Positions 1 to 11,392 are shown, counted from the first letter of the stretch. The stretch: 64,000 bases of DNA from Agroathelia rolfsii (GCA_018343915.1 JABRWF010000001.1:2294001-2358000); one strand, 5' to 3'. Numbers and translations are program-made. The notes: generated by a model not told the origin, from the letters alone.

Positions 1-571
1 GATGTATTAACGACACCCAGGCCATCCCCTATTACTAGTAGATTTCAACCAGAGATATCTAAGTCTTAGACCGTTAAACACAGTTTCAGAGCCTATGCAC
101 AGTAAAAACGTCACTACAACTGAAAACCTTCTTCCTATTGCAAATGGCGTATCTATCAGTACAGCTGAAGCATGATTGGATACCCATATGCTGCTAGTGT
201 ACTACCACCGGTGAATGGCCTGGCACTGGTACTCAATAGACGGGTAAACTCCTTATATCCAGCCTCAAGGCAGCAAATAGAACAACTGATAGATTTTGGG
301 CAGGGTGAAAAAGGCAGGGTACAATATGAGAAAAAGGTCACCTGCTCTACATTGAATCCATATAATATTAGCGGTGATGGAATAGAACTCTATCAAACCA
401 CATTTTCTGTCTTTATACACTCTACAAAGAAACCATGCACTTGGCATCGATGTCATTAATATGTTCTCAGGCTGTATTTTATGCTTACACACAACAGAAG
501 TGGGCACAGTCTAGATCACTGCGGTTCCTTACTGTATTCAAGTAGTATAAGAGTCCGGATATGATGATAAC
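1..571. other. Left-edge intergenic DNA, no gene recognised
   Basis: Only short open frames on both strands, none with a recognisable motif or convincing splice structure. The right part should contain the promoter of the alcohol dehydrogenase. I see no repeat. Confidence 0.5.
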
Positions 572-616
572 ATGTCGAAGCCCCCCCTCCCTACCTTACT
601 CCATATTACCATTCTC

Positions 617-2087
617 ATGTCAGCCGTTATGCCCAAGACATTCAGGGCTCTTGCTTTCACCGAGAAAGGCAGAGATCTGACTCTGATACACATTCCCTGG
701 AAGGATCCTGAGCCAGGACAGATCGTTGTGAAAGTACTTGCGTGTGGTGTATGCCACAGTGACCAAGTAGTCCGAGAGCAGCTTATGCCCACTGGTTTGC
801 CCAGAGTGCCTGGACATGAGATTATCGGAGACGTCGTGGCTGTTGGCCTCGGAGAAAAGCTTTGGAAGGTATGTAGCTGTTCACTAGTACACAGCAATTC
901 TTATAATTTTAAGTTGCTGAACCAAATTGATGTGATAGGAAGGTGACCGAGTTGGCGGTGGATGGCATGGTAATTCAGGGTGATGTTCTGGATATGGAAT
1001 GCAGCGATTGACGAGAACTATATTGTAGGTGGTCATTGCGGTATATGCGTACCATGTAGACAGGGCCACTTCGTCCTGTGTCATAACGAGGTACGACTTC
1101 TCGCTATGTTACCAAAAAGATGTTGATGGGAAAGACCACAGAAAGTCAATGGTGAATTCCTAAAAACGTCCACATAAGTGTCCATAATATTGATTTTCTT
1201 TTTTTATTGAATAGGTGTGTTCATGGACGGCGGATATGCGGAATATGTAACGCTCAATAGCGAAGCCGTCGCGCGCATCCCCGTCGAAATCGACCCGGCT
1301 GAGGCAGCGCCCTTGCTCTGCGCCGGCGTTACAGTATTCAGTGCGTATCTCGCTTTATGAATTGAAGAATGGTACTCCTCATGCGTGCGTCCATTATACA
1401 ACAGATTCTGTCCGACATATGAACGTGCTTGCCGGAGAAACCGTCGCCGTGCAGGGAATTGGGTAAGTATCTACAGCCACCTCTTCGAGTGAGCGCCCAA
1501 ATCATAGATTGATTAATAATGACACTTATGTAGCGGGCTCGGCCACCTCGCTATCCAGTTCTGCCGCACTATGGGCTACCGCACCGTCGCCCTCTCCTCC
1601 TCAAGTGCCAAAGAGTCCCTAGCGCGCAAGCTCGGTGCGCAAGACTATATCGACGGATCCAAAGTGTCCCAAGTGGAGGCGCTCCATAAGCTCGGCGGTG
1701 CCAAGCTCATCATCTGCACGGCTCCCTCGGCTGATATCGTCGAGGTGCTCGTCAATGGACTTGCGCATGACGGTGTGTTGTTATTGCTCGGGCTGGTGCC
1801 TGAGCTCAAGGTCCCTGGTAGTGCGTGTACCTTCAGATTCTGAAAGAGAGAAATGTAATAGACGTATGATGCTGATTTTTTTTTTAATAGTTCCAATGGT
1901 ACAAAAGCGCCTGAGCGTCCGGGGATGGCCATCTGGAACAGCCTTGGATAGCCAAGAAACCGTCGAGTTCGCGCAAGCGATGGGTGTGCGTTGTCGCGTT
2001 GAGAGATTCCCGCTCGAGAAGGCCAATGAGGCATATGCGCGCATGATCACGGGCAAGGCGAGGTTCCGTGCGGTGATTATCCCCTAG
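617..2087 (+). CDS. Zinc-dependent alcohol dehydrogenase (medium-chain dehydrogenase/reductase)
   Basis: Likely oxidises alcohols or reduces aldehydes with NAD(P)H in the cytosol. I join eight exons: 617-868, 939-969, 1029-1090, 1142-1151, 1215-1340, 1405-1462, 1534-1817 and 1891-2087, giving about 339 residues, the usual family length. Visible are the catalytic-zinc motif ACGVCHSD, the PGHEIIGDV block, a four-cysteine structural zinc cluster (CGICVPC then C after seven residues) and the Rossmann motif GIGGLGHLA. The fourth exon is only 10 bases, but its phase restores KVNGVFMDGGYAEYV as in homologues. An in-frame ATG at 572 would add 15 residues; I prefer 617 because family members begin just before PKTFRAL. 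It converges on the EED-like gene. The substrate cannot be told from sequence. Confidence 0.9.
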
Positions 2088-2243
2088 ATTAAGATGGTGG
2101 AAAGGAAGGAAGGATAAAAATAAATGGAAACGGAAGTGAATGATTGTATTTCTTGTATGTTTGTACATCAGAAAGCCTCAAAATCAAACCAATGTATGCG
2201 TCGAAGAAGAAGAAGAAAGAAAGAAAAAGAGAGACCTCCTTGT

Positions 2244-4513
2244 TTATTTTTTGACTACAAGCCAGATGTATAGACGGCCATGGTTACTCGCGCTGACGAG
2301 CATACCACCACCCAGGCCCATTGCACATGCCTCGATGCGCTCTACCGATGTAGCAGCGTCATCGCCTCGAAGCAAGCTACCGCCACCGCTGTCACTGCTC
2401 AAGGCCTTTCCTTTACCCTTGGTCTTGGAGGTGTTAATAGGCGGCACAAGCTGCGGCACGCCATTGACCAGCCTCGCCTTGCGAACAACCCATGTCTGCG
2501 CAACGGGTGGCAGCTCCGCTAGATCACCGCTGAGCGTCCTATCGTCTTCACTACCCTCGTCTTCGTCGCTCAGAGAGGACCAAGGACCATCGCCATCACC
2601 GTCTGCGTCGCCCCTAGAGCGGATCCGCATGCGTTTGGTCATCGCCACCACATCAATTTCTTCCCTCTCAGCTTCTCCCGAAAATGAGGCAGAAGTGTTT
2701 TCGAGGAACGGCAGCGGCTTGTTCACGGGTAGGTGTGCGGCGTTGATGATCCGCAGCGCATCTAAGCTCGGGTCTGGGTCGGGATAAATGATCAGCGGAT
2801 CGTGGTCGTGCAGAAGTGTTTGGTAATGGAACAGCTGTTGACGCACGGCGAGGGGCCGGGGCGAGTTGAAGGGCGAGTGTGTAGGCGGCCGTGGTTTGAG
2901 CGGTGGAAGGGTGGTGCGACTGATTATTTTGAAGGCACCTGGGGAGTCAGTATAATTTTAAGGGAAAGTTCTTCAAAAGTTGTAGAAAAGGGACGGACGG
3001 ACCGCTTTGTAAAAAGTCCTGTAGGCAAAATAATTTCCATTATAATGTTTGTGATAGATAGATGGGTGTTGAATACTTGCTGCTGCAGACCCCCTCATCA
3101 CAGTGGGAATTTCTCTTCTATCGGGCGGAAAGAACCTGTTGATATCGGTCCATTGCCACAGCACGAGCCCACCGGCCTCGTATTCTGTCGCAGACCTATG
3201 GAAACCGCCAGTTCGAAGACGTTTCCGCATAAGTGCTGGCTCGTGATGCGAGAGTAGCACATCATCCGAAGCCCTGCATGAGGTGAGCTCAGATTTAAAA
3301 GCCGACAATCAAGGGGTACTCGCCAGGAAATCGACCAAACAGCAGCCTTATGGATCATTGTACTTGTAAAAAGAGGCTTGTCCTCTCGTGCCATGCTGAT
3401 CTCGTCCCATGGGGGCAGCCTCCAGATCTTGACGGCTCTATCCATCTGTGTTACACGTATTCAAATCAAAATCAGAGAAGCAAAGGGGTTCAGCTCCCTT
3501 ACCCCGCATGTAGCAATCAGTGGAAAGTCACGAACCCAATGGAAAGCCTAAATAAACAAAAAGACCCACACGGTCAGAAAGAAAGAAAGAAAACTTCCAG
3601 CTAATCATGAAATTGAGGTATAAAATGATATACTGACTACACCCAGAACAGCAGCTTGATGCCCTCCACTCCTTCCGCCTACGAGTACGGCAACACACCG
3701 ACCCCAGCCATAGCCCTCTGGCTCGTTCATCTGCAGCCCATGGGGTGCACCCGCCCTGGACGGGTTCTGCGTCGACCACGGCGGGTTATTCGGGCTCTGC
3801 GTCGGCTCGAGACGGAGGTCATAGATCCGCACCGTGAAATCGCGCGAGCCGGTGCAGAAGAGGTGGGGCACGATGGGGTGGACGTCCATGCACATGATCT
3901 CACCGCCGTGGCCGCGGAGGACGGAGACGAGGCGGCGGCGGGAAACGTTGTAGATGTACACAAGCCGGGAGCAGGTGAAGGCGATATAGGGCTCAAACAA
4001 GTTATACTTGAGGAGCCAGCGGACGCAGCGGATTGGGCCGGATAGGTCCTACGTGGGTTGTGTACGAGAATGGGCACACACAGAGAAATGGTGTATCAAA
4101 ACGTCAAGTGCGTTTTATGAGTAACTACTGGGATCGCATACTTCTACTGTCACTCGAATAGTCTCAGACGGCCTAGGGCGTATAAACTTGATGAATACTC
4201 TGCTCTCGCCGCCGATGGCTATGGCGCCTGCAAAGTCTCCGATCATGGTATGCCATTTCCTTTTGTTTTCTTCGGAGATTCCGAGTTCGCCATGCCAGAG
4301 AGTAGAAAGAGATTCGCAGTCCCAGGGGAATATCGCGACAGACGATAACTTCTGGCCGTCTGAGAGCTATCAATTGGCCAGATGAAAGTGATATGTAAAA
4401 CATTCAGCTAAGCAATATTGCAGTGTACCGACGATCGTTGCTGATTTGAGAGAAAACGGGTGGGACGATAGGCTGCGGTCTTTATACCAGGGTAATGGCC
4501 CGTCAGTTTCCAT
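2244..4513 (-). CDS. WD40 protein resembling Polycomb EED/ESC
   Basis: Candidate PRC2 scaffold, which in other organisms binds methylated H3K27 and activates the EZH2-type methyltransferase. Seven exons (4513-4429, 4359-4142, 4048-3638, 3547-3503, 3445-3324, 3273-3077, 2938-2244) give about 590 residues. WD-like blocks run in EED order: VTVEDLSGPIRCVRW, a VYIYNVSRRR strand, GHGGEIMCMDVHP, SRDFTVRIYDLRL, CGMDRAVKIWRLP, then SDDVLLSHH and GLVLWQWTDINRFFPP. EED similarly has CGMDHSLKLWR followed by an ILSKS/WK segment. The last exon holds an acidic and basic loop before the final blade (SASNHGRLYIW). The exon 5/6 junction seems to use a GC donor. The start at 4513 is chosen because it lies in frame before the first splice; an upstream in-frame extension would run into the divergent gene. 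Other WD40 families cannot be fully excluded. Confidence 0.72.
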
Positions 4514-4703
4514 AACACACACTGGCACCACTAGTAATTGGGCAATCTCAGGCTGTTCGAGGTGGTGGTAATTGGATGAATGCAATGTCGGAAGAAGCGG
4601 AAGCAATCGCCGGCCAAGTTTCGACCAAGTCCAGCTCAAGTTATCCAACAACTCTCCTCCACTTAGCTTACTAGTATTCTCCCTACACGGTCCTTTATCA
4701 TAA

Positions 4704-5378
4704 ATGGCTGAGAAAACAGAAGCACAACCCTCCACGGGCGAGCCAATCTACACAGAACGCCCCGTGCTCGGAAACGCATTCAACGTTGCCCTTCAAGCGG
4801 GCGGCGTCGGCCTCGTCGTCGCCGCCATCGACAATGCCATTAGCACTCACAACCGCGGCGGCTGGGGCGTCCTCACACGTAGCGGGAACACCATCGGTTT
4901 CCTCGGTGCGCTGTTCTGCATGAATTACGACAACTAAAATCACCGGACTAATATGTAAACTATCACTTCCATCTGTTCGTGCTCAAAAGCCGCTATGGGT
5001 GGTACATTTGCCCTGACCGACTCGTGGGTCGCCAACGTACGGCGCAAGGACGACCATCTGAATGGCGTTGCGGCCGGCTGCGCTGCTGGCTTCCTAGCTG
5101 GTCTCAGAGGCATGTCTTTTTGTCGTGGATTGAATTATTACTCTTGTTGTTAATTAAATCCCGGCCGCACTTTGCGCTTTTGGCTCTTATTTACAACAGC
5201 GCGCTCGCTACCCATGGCAGTCTCCTCGTGTGCCATTCTCGGCGCAGGCGTTGGTGTGTATGACTACACCAGCCAACTTGCAAACGACCCTACGGAGTCA
5301 AAGGAGGAGAAGCGAAAACGGTTCTTCAAGCAGCCCCCACCAACATCGTTGGCGACACCGGCAGAAGCATCCGAATAG
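4704..5378 (+). CDS. Complex I subunit of the Tim17/NDUFA11 (21.3 kDa) family
   Basis: Accessory membrane subunit of mitochondrial NADH:ubiquinone oxidoreductase, helping to build the membrane arm. Exons 4704-4905, 4990-5109 and 5200-5378 give about 166 residues. Glycine-rich hydrophobic helices of Tim17 type are visible: LGNAFNVALQAGGVGLVVAAI, the GGTFALTDSWVANVRRKDD loop, AAGCAAGFLAGLRARS and CAILGAGVGVYDY, then a charged tail. The second intron appears to begin with GC (AG|GCATGT) rather than GT; only that donor keeps GLRARS, which matches the family's G-x-R-x-R-S pattern. Divergent from the EED-like gene, 190 bp away. A Tim17/22/23 translocase subunit is the main alternative. Confidence 0.8.
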
Positions 5379-5746
5379 ATTCATAGCTGACAACGTTTTC
5401 GTCGGAGGCTTAGTTGCGTCAATAACAGCATACCATTATTATCCATCATTTTTTGTAGATCTTTATTGAATTGCAGCTTTCCCCACGAAGGATTAGCCAG
5501 TTGCCGTTGTTTCCTTTAAAAGGATCGGCCAGAAAGAGAGCAGCAAGTTACATTCGGCAGAAAAGAAAATCACTGAAAGGTCTAAAAGCATGAACGGCTC
5601 TTCTATGGGCATATCAGGTGAAATAACAAAATAATATTAACAGTATTCTATGGGATCATAAGTATACCCGCTTTGCTAGTGGAAAACTCAGCAATGCTTG
5701 TTTCTTTTCTTTTCTTTTTTTTTTTTTTTGCTGGAGAATATGGATG
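5379..5746. other. Convergent 3' intergenic region
   Basis: Holds the 3' ends of the complex I subunit and HIS7. A long T-run near 5712-5730 and AT-rich stretches fit transcript ends. No gene seen. Confidence 0.5.
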
Positions 5747-7533
5747 CTATCGAGCAGCAAGCCCATGACTCTTCAGCGCTTCCTTTACGTCCTGAATTCT
5801 GACCTCTTCCCTATGGAAGATACCCGCCGCAAGTGCAGCCTCAACGCCCGCCTCCTGGAACACCTGCACAAAATGCTGCGCGCTTCCCGCCCCACTACTG
5901 GCTACAACTGGTATCTTGACGGCAGCCTTGACGAGCTTCATAAGCGCAGCATCAAACCCCTTACCGCCCCCATCGCGATCGATGCTATTCACCAACAACT
6001 CGCCCGCACCCAGAGCCTCAACGCCACGCGCGAGCTCCACAACGGACACATCGCGGTCCTCGCGCCCGCCCGAGACTGTGCAGCGGTACCACCACGCCTT
6101 CCCGTCCTCCTCCCCCCGCACAACCTCCTCCTTGCGGGGTCCTTCATAGTCCGAATCGACGTACACTCTCCGCGGGTCGATCGAGACCACGACGGCCTGG
6201 CGCCCATACGCACGCGCGATCGTCTCAATCGCGCTCGTCCCCTCCCCCTTGCCGCCGTTATTGCTCTCCCTCAGCTTCTCCACAGCATATACCGCCTCGG
6301 ACCCGATACTGACCTTATCCGCGCCAGCACGGAAGTACGCGCTGGCGACCTCGAGCGCCGAGCGCAGCGTGCCATCCGGGTCGCGCGTGTCCTTGATGCC
6401 GCCGCCGATCGTGAGCGGCACGAAGACACGCGCGGCAGCGGCGCGCACGAGCGCGAGCATCGGCTGGTCGTGTAGGGGCGAGTGGCGGAAGGAGGTGATG
6501 TTGAGCAGGCAGAGCTCGTCCGCGCCTGCTGCGGAGTATTTTTCGGCGAGGGCGATGGGCTTGCCGAGGTTGCGCACGGCGCCGGCTGTGGTGGCCTGTG
6601 TGGTGTTGAAGGAGGCGGCGGCGGCGATGGATTTTTCGCGCACGTCGTATTGGTCGCCTTTGGTGACGACGAGATCGCCCTCGTCGTTCGCGCGCACGTC
6701 CATGCATGCGATGATACGTTTTGTCAGACCGTCTGATGGGTTCGTGGAGAGTGTCCATGGTGCACGGTCAGGTACGCCTGCTGTTGCTGCGCCGCCGCCG
6801 GCACTGGCCCGCGCAGATTCTGGCTCGGATAGCCACGCGCGTAAGAGGGCCAGGCCGGCCTCTCCAGATTTTTCGGGATGGAACTGCGTGCCGAAGACGT
6901 TGGCACGGCGTACGCTGGCGATGAAGACCTCGTCGCCGTACTGTGTCACACTATGCGCCCAGGCAGCCGCGGCGGCGTTGGAGATGGGGTCATACCGCGC
7001 GCGATAGGAATGTACAAAGTAGTAGTGCCGTGATGAGCTGACGGCGCCCTCCGCGGCTGGCTGGGAGTCGTCCAGCAGGTGGGCGACGTTCCAGCCCATA
7101 TGGGGTACGGCCTTATGCGTGTCATCGAAGCGGTCGATGGAGATGGGGATGATGCCCAGTCCTGCAGCAGAGGGAGACTCTGCAGAGGACTGGAAGAGGA
7201 CCTGCATGCCGATACATATCCCAAAGTAGGGCTTGCCTGATTGGATGTAGCGCTTCAGCGGCTCGAGCAGACCTTTGCTCGTCAGATGAGCGATCGCGGT
7301 CTCAAAGGCACCGACGCCTGGGAAGATCAGACTCTGCGATTATCCGTTAGTGGTAGTCGTTTGTGAAAATGCGATAATTGCAGGTCATGATGGGGATCGT
7401 GATGCTTGCTTACCGTGGCATGGTCAAAGTCTTGCGGGGCCTGTATCCAGGTAAAGTCATAGCCGAGAGTCTTTAGGGCATTGGATATGCTGTAGACATT
7501 GCCGGCGCCGTAGTCAAGGAGGTAAAGACCCAT
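5747..7533 (-). CDS. HIS7: Imidazole glycerol phosphate synthase, fused HisH-HisF
   Basis: Makes IGP and AICAR from PRFAR and glutamine in histidine biosynthesis. Two exons (7533-7414 and 7333-5747) give about 568 residues, close to the yeast enzyme at about 550. The N-terminal glutaminase starts LLDYGAGNVYS and carries the nucleophile motif GICIGMQ and the FHPEKSG histidine-glutamate pair. The C-terminal cyclase barrel follows from about residue 250 with RIIACMDVRAND, VPLTIGGGIKD, VVVSIDPRRV, LLVNSIDRDG and PVVASSGAG. The start is the ATG before GLYLLDYGAG, and the intron follows codon 40. The promoter is shared with SER3 and carries a GAGTCA core 76 bp upstream of the ATG. All catalytic motifs are present, so I expect an active enzyme. 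Confidence 0.97.
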
Positions 7534-7608
7534 GGTGAGTAATGGGAGAGGAGATGAATATTATTATTGACGAATATTCAAAATATTCATCATCATAGAC
7601 TCATCATC

Positions 7609-7614
7609 GAGTCA
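7609..7614. promoter_or_regulatory. GAGTCA (Gcn4/CPC1-type) core near HIS7
   Basis: Reverse complement of TGACTC, in the context cGAGTCATc, 76 bp upstream of the HIS7 ATG. A one-mismatch copy (AGACTCAT) lies just beside it at 7597-7604. Function is inferred from the bZIP factor known to control amino-acid genes in fungi. Confidence 0.5.
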
Positions 7615-7873
7615 TCATTACTCGTCAATTTTCTCTCCTTCTTCGTCCGAAAAGAAATACGGACACCAAAAAGCACAAGAGTAATAGGTGAGGTGTGTGC
7701 ATAATGTAATAATTAATACACATGAGCAAACGGGGGTGATGAACAAATGGCCGGCTCCCACCACGTTCACTCTTACCCCGGCCCTATCACTACGCTCGAT
7801 TTCCGTGTGGGAGTAATGTATCGATGCCTGAGAAATAATAAATATATCCAGGGAATATCCACCTATCCAGCGA

Positions 7874-7881
7874 TATATAAG
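7874..7881 (+). promoter_or_regulatory. TATA box of SER3
   Basis: TATATAAG 59 bp upstream of the SER3 ATG, oriented for that gene. The spacing suits a short 5' leader. Confidence 0.5.
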
Positions 7882-7910
7882 AGCAGCCAAATAATGATGC
7901 GCCATCGGCC

Positions 7911-7916
7911 GAGTCA
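7911..7916. promoter_or_regulatory. GAGTCA (Gcn4/CPC1-type) core near SER3
   Basis: Second TGACTC-complement core, 24 bp upstream of the SER3 ATG and just downstream of the TATA box, so it may fall in the leader. It could still serve HIS7 from a distance of about 380 bp. Confidence 0.4.
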
Positions 7917-7939
7917 CATAGGAATTACCAGCGGAAACC

Positions 7940-9452
7940 ATGGCTCCTTCGATTTCTCTCTTGACCACCAACATCTCCTCCATGCCTGCGTCCCAGCCAG
8001 TCTCCATCGCCAGCCCCATCTCGCCCCGCGTGTCTGCGTCGCTTTCGCCAACGTCGAGCACGTTTCATGATCGCTTCCGTGCCCGTCGCGAGGGAGGCGA
8101 GAGCTCCCTGAGAGAGTCCAAGGTGCTGCATCCGCTCGACAACGACAACCTACGTCTGCTTCTCCTCGAAAACATCAGCCAGGATGCCGTCACCGCTTTC
8201 AGAGAGCAGGGCTTTCAGGTAGACCACTACACCAAAGCCTGGTCTGAGGACGAGCTCGTCGAAAAGATCGGCCAGTACCATGCTATTGGCATCCGTAGTA
8301 AAACTCACATCACAGAACGAGTCATCCGCGCTGCTAGTAGGGTACATGCGCATCTGATTTCCTGCTTCTTCTTCTTCTTCTTTGCTCATCATCATTGTTA
8401 TCCTTTTACAGCTCCTCGTCATCGGCTGCTTCTGCATCGGCACAAACCAGGTTGATCTCCTCGCAGCAGCCAAAGCCGGCATCCCCGTCTTCAACTCACC
8501 CTTCTCCAACTCACGCTCCGTCGCAGAGCTCGTCATATCCGAGATCATCGCCCTCTCGCGCCAGCTCTTCGAACGCGCCCACGAGATGCGCCACGGCACC
8601 TGGAACAAGCAGAGCAAAGGCTGCTGGGAGATCCGTGGCAAGACGCTCGGTATCGTTGGCTACGGCCACATTGGCAGCCAGCTCTCCGTGCTCGCAGAGG
8701 CCTTCGGCATGCGCGTCCTCTTCTACGATGTCATCAACCTCATGCCGCTCGGCTCCGCGCGCCAGGTTGACACACTCGCCGCGTTGCTGGGTGAGGCCGA
8801 CTTTGTCACACTGCACGTTCCCGAGCTGCCGGAGACGATCAACATGATCGGCGCCAAGGAGCTCGCGCAGATGAAGGAGGGTGCGTACCTCATCAACAAC
8901 GCCCGCGGCCGCGTTGTCGACATCCCAGCCCTCATCGACGCCATGCGCTCGAAGCACCTCGCGGGTGCCGCCCTCGACGTATATCCCGCCGAGCCGGGCG
9001 CCAACGGCGCGCCGTTCGACGATCAGCTCAACACCTGGGCGACGGCGCTACGTGACCTGCCCAACGTCATCCTCACGCCCCACATCGGCGGCTCGACGGA
9101 GGAGGCGCAGCGCATGATCGGTGACGAGGTCGCCTCGGCACTCTCGCGCTACCTCAACTACGGCTCGACCGTCGGCTCCGTTAACTTCCCCGAGGTCGAC
9201 CTCCGGCCCATCGCGGCGGAGCAGGGTGCGCATGTGCGCGTGTGCCATGTGCACACGAACCAGCCTGGTGTGCTGAGGCAGGTCAACGAGTTGTTGTCGC
9301 CGTATAACGTCGAGAAGCAGTACTCCGACTCCAAGGGTGCCGTGGCGTATCTTATGGCAGATATTGCTGATGTCAGTCCCGCGGATGTGAACAGGCTGCA
9401 GGACGCGATTACAAAGACAACGGCGAATATCCTTACTAGGTTGTTGGTGTAA
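7940..9452 (+). CDS. SER3: D-3-phosphoglycerate dehydrogenase
   Basis: First step of the phosphorylated serine pathway: 3-phosphoglycerate to 3-phosphohydroxypyruvate with NAD. Two exons (7940-8341 and 8412-9452) give about 480 residues, near the yeast SER3/SER33 length of 469. Domains: a poorly conserved serine-rich N-terminus to about residue 60, substrate domain (LLLENISQDAV, IGIRSKTHITE), the join reading LLVIGCFCIGTNQVDL, the NAD motif GIVGYGHIGSQLS, the NARG segment (INNARGRVVD) with catalytic arginine, the late LTPHIGGSTEEAQ histidine, and a C-terminal ACT domain (VCHVHTNQPGVLRQVNELL). Divergent from HIS7. Whether it corresponds to yeast SER3 or its paralogue SER33 cannot be separated. 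Confidence 0.95.
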
Positions 9453-9776
9453 AAAAAAAGAAAAGGAAAATTGCGGCTACTTTTCTGAGCGGTTGCACGT
9501 ACACGCGCTCTCTTTCCCCCATTTTGATGCATGGACTCTTCACTTTTTTTTAATATTGCTTCTTGGAAATTTTCAACAATGTTGTATAAATACTCATTAG
9601 ATATGGTGGGCCGTCAACCGGTCGACGTCAGTTGTTAAAAGTATAATGCTAATCATGCAGTTGGATAAAATTACAGAGTGTGTAGATGAAAGACAACAAG
9701 GGGGAGGAAGAATGACAACAGAGGGGACAAAGAAAAACAACAGCAGACTAGTAATACTGAGAACAACCGCCCATGA
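9453..9776. other. Convergent 3' intergenic region
   Basis: Separates the 3' ends of SER3 and RAD51. A-rich and T-rich stretches only; no gene, repeat or hairpin that stands out. Confidence 0.5.
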
Positions 9777-11161
9777 TCACGTCTCTTCCTCGGGGTCGCC
9801 GATACCACCCGCCAGGATCGCAAACTGGGTCTCCATCTCGGGCAGACAGGGCGAGTCGTAGATTTTGCATGTACGTGTATTTCCGCGAGCCTTTTTCATT
9901 TGCAATCTGTCAATGCATACATGATCCAGGGTGAGCTTTTTCGCCTATGACGCAACATATGGTAAACAAATAAAACCGACCTCGTAGTGGATGCATGCGC
10001 AATAATGTTACCGCCGATGGGCTTCTTCTCGTTGCCTGCATAAGGACCAGCCGCTGCATCGGGCGTCGACATCACCTGGTTTGTCATTACAACCGCCACG
10101 CCAAACTGCGTAATAATCAAGGTGAGAGAGCAGAAAATGAGACAAAGCTCATGAAACTTGGGGTGGAGCGGAACTGACCTCATCGGCCAGACGCTGAAGT
10201 GTCCGCAAAAATTTCGCCAAGTGACCCTGCCGTGCGGACAGTTCACCACGGCCGTTAAAATCTGTTCGATACAGAGCCGTGCAAGAGTCGACGATCAATA
10301 GACAGAATCTATTCAGTCCTCAGGCATCAGTCGCCAAGTTAATAAGCCGTTGATATATATATAAAACCCTGGCCAACCCACCTTGATTCAGACATGAGCG
10401 CGCTGGCCATCACCAAGAGCTGATTCTGATGGTCGGCATTGTATGCTCGTGCATATGCCACGTTGTCGAGCACCTCCTCACCGTTGAGGCCATATCGCTC
10501 CGCCACAGCAAGCAATCGGACAGGTCGAAACGTGCCCTCCGTGTCGATGTAAAGACATTTACCCTCGCCACCACCCATGCTGATTGGCAGCTGGCAGGTC
10601 ACGGCGAGGGTATGGCATAGTTGCGATTTTCCCGTACGGAATTCGCCAAAGAGCTCGGTGATGGCACCCGTTTCGATCCCACCTGTCAATAAGAGAGACG
10701 ATGGTGAGAACATTAGATGCGGGCATGATAAAGAACCTGTGCACGCACCTCCAAGTAATGCGTCGAGGTTCTTGGACCCTGTTGTTATGTGCACGAGCTC
10801 AGAACGCCTGGCATGTACTTCTGTAGCGCTTTGGAATCCCATAGGTATGATCTTTTGGGCTGTATGCGTAATATTTTGTAAGACCGTAGTCTTTGTAACG
10901 GGCCACCTCTTCTTCATTTCACGCACATTCAGCAATAATCTTATCCGCCTTTGCATCAGAGATTCCCTTTATGGTCGTGAGCACCTTCTTGGGCGTGAAC
11001 GCGACAGACTCGACAGTGTGTAAGCCGGCTTCGGTCAGCTTCTTGATGTCTTGTGGATGTATGCCGAATTCTTGCAGCTTGCTAACGAGAAGGGGGCCGG
11101 CAATCTGCTCATCTTCGCCGTTCTCTCCTTCATACTGGGATCCTTCAGGTGCTTGAGACAT
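9777..11161 (-). CDS. RAD51: RAD51 recombinase
   Basis: Forms the nucleoprotein filament on single-stranded DNA and drives strand exchange in homologous recombination. Six exons (11161-10927, 10859-10749, 10682-10382, 10308-10179, 10105-9981, 9906-9777) give 343 residues, like human RAD51 at 339. An N-terminal helix-hairpin-helix domain ([18 protein letters not shown] ... [14 protein letters not shown]) is followed by the linker [14 protein letters not shown], the ATPase core with Walker [23 protein letters not shown], Walker B LLIVDS and loop 2 VAVVMTNQV, and the end [11 protein letters not shown]. The start MSQAPEG is the first ATG of the frame. DMC1 is less likely because the N-terminus and the [18 protein letters not shown] tail fit RAD51. 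An ACGCGT box lies 118 bp upstream. Confidence 0.96.
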
Positions 11162-11278
11162 TATTTGTTGAGGAGATGAATAAAAAAACGGTCGATTGTG
11201 GTGGTCTTTAGTCAACCTTGGAGTTCGCTGCACGATCCATTGACGCGCGGTCCCGGAGGATCAATTATAGTCACGTGG

Positions 11279-11284
11279 ACGCGT
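11279..11284. promoter_or_regulatory. ACGCGT (MluI cell-cycle box) upstream of RAD51
   Basis: Perfect ACGCGT, 118 bp upstream of the RAD51 ATG, with a near match GACGCG at 11242-11247 and a CACGTG at 11273-11278. MBF-type factors bind ACGCGT before G1/S genes in other fungi. The other neighbour, uL4m, ends here rather than starts, so the site can only serve RAD51. Confidence 0.5.
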
Positions 11285-11392
11285 GCCCAGTCAATGGCTT
11301 ATGTAATCACACTTTTCAGAATTGACAGAGAAATAGAACGCTGGTCAGCAAAAGAAAGTGTATGGATATTATGTGTAGGTGTCTAGAATACG

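Larger units (their letters stand above)
7534..7939. promoter_or_regulatory. Shared divergent promoter of HIS7 and SER3
   Basis: A 406-bp region between two start codons pointing apart. It holds GAGTCA cores at 7609 and 7911 and a TATATAAG box at 7874-7881 suited to SER3. No gene lies inside it. Confidence 0.7.

Noticed and set aside
5744..6475. Long plus-strand frames opposite HIS7.
   Set aside because: Shadow of a GC-rich gene; arginine/proline/alanine-rich with no motif.
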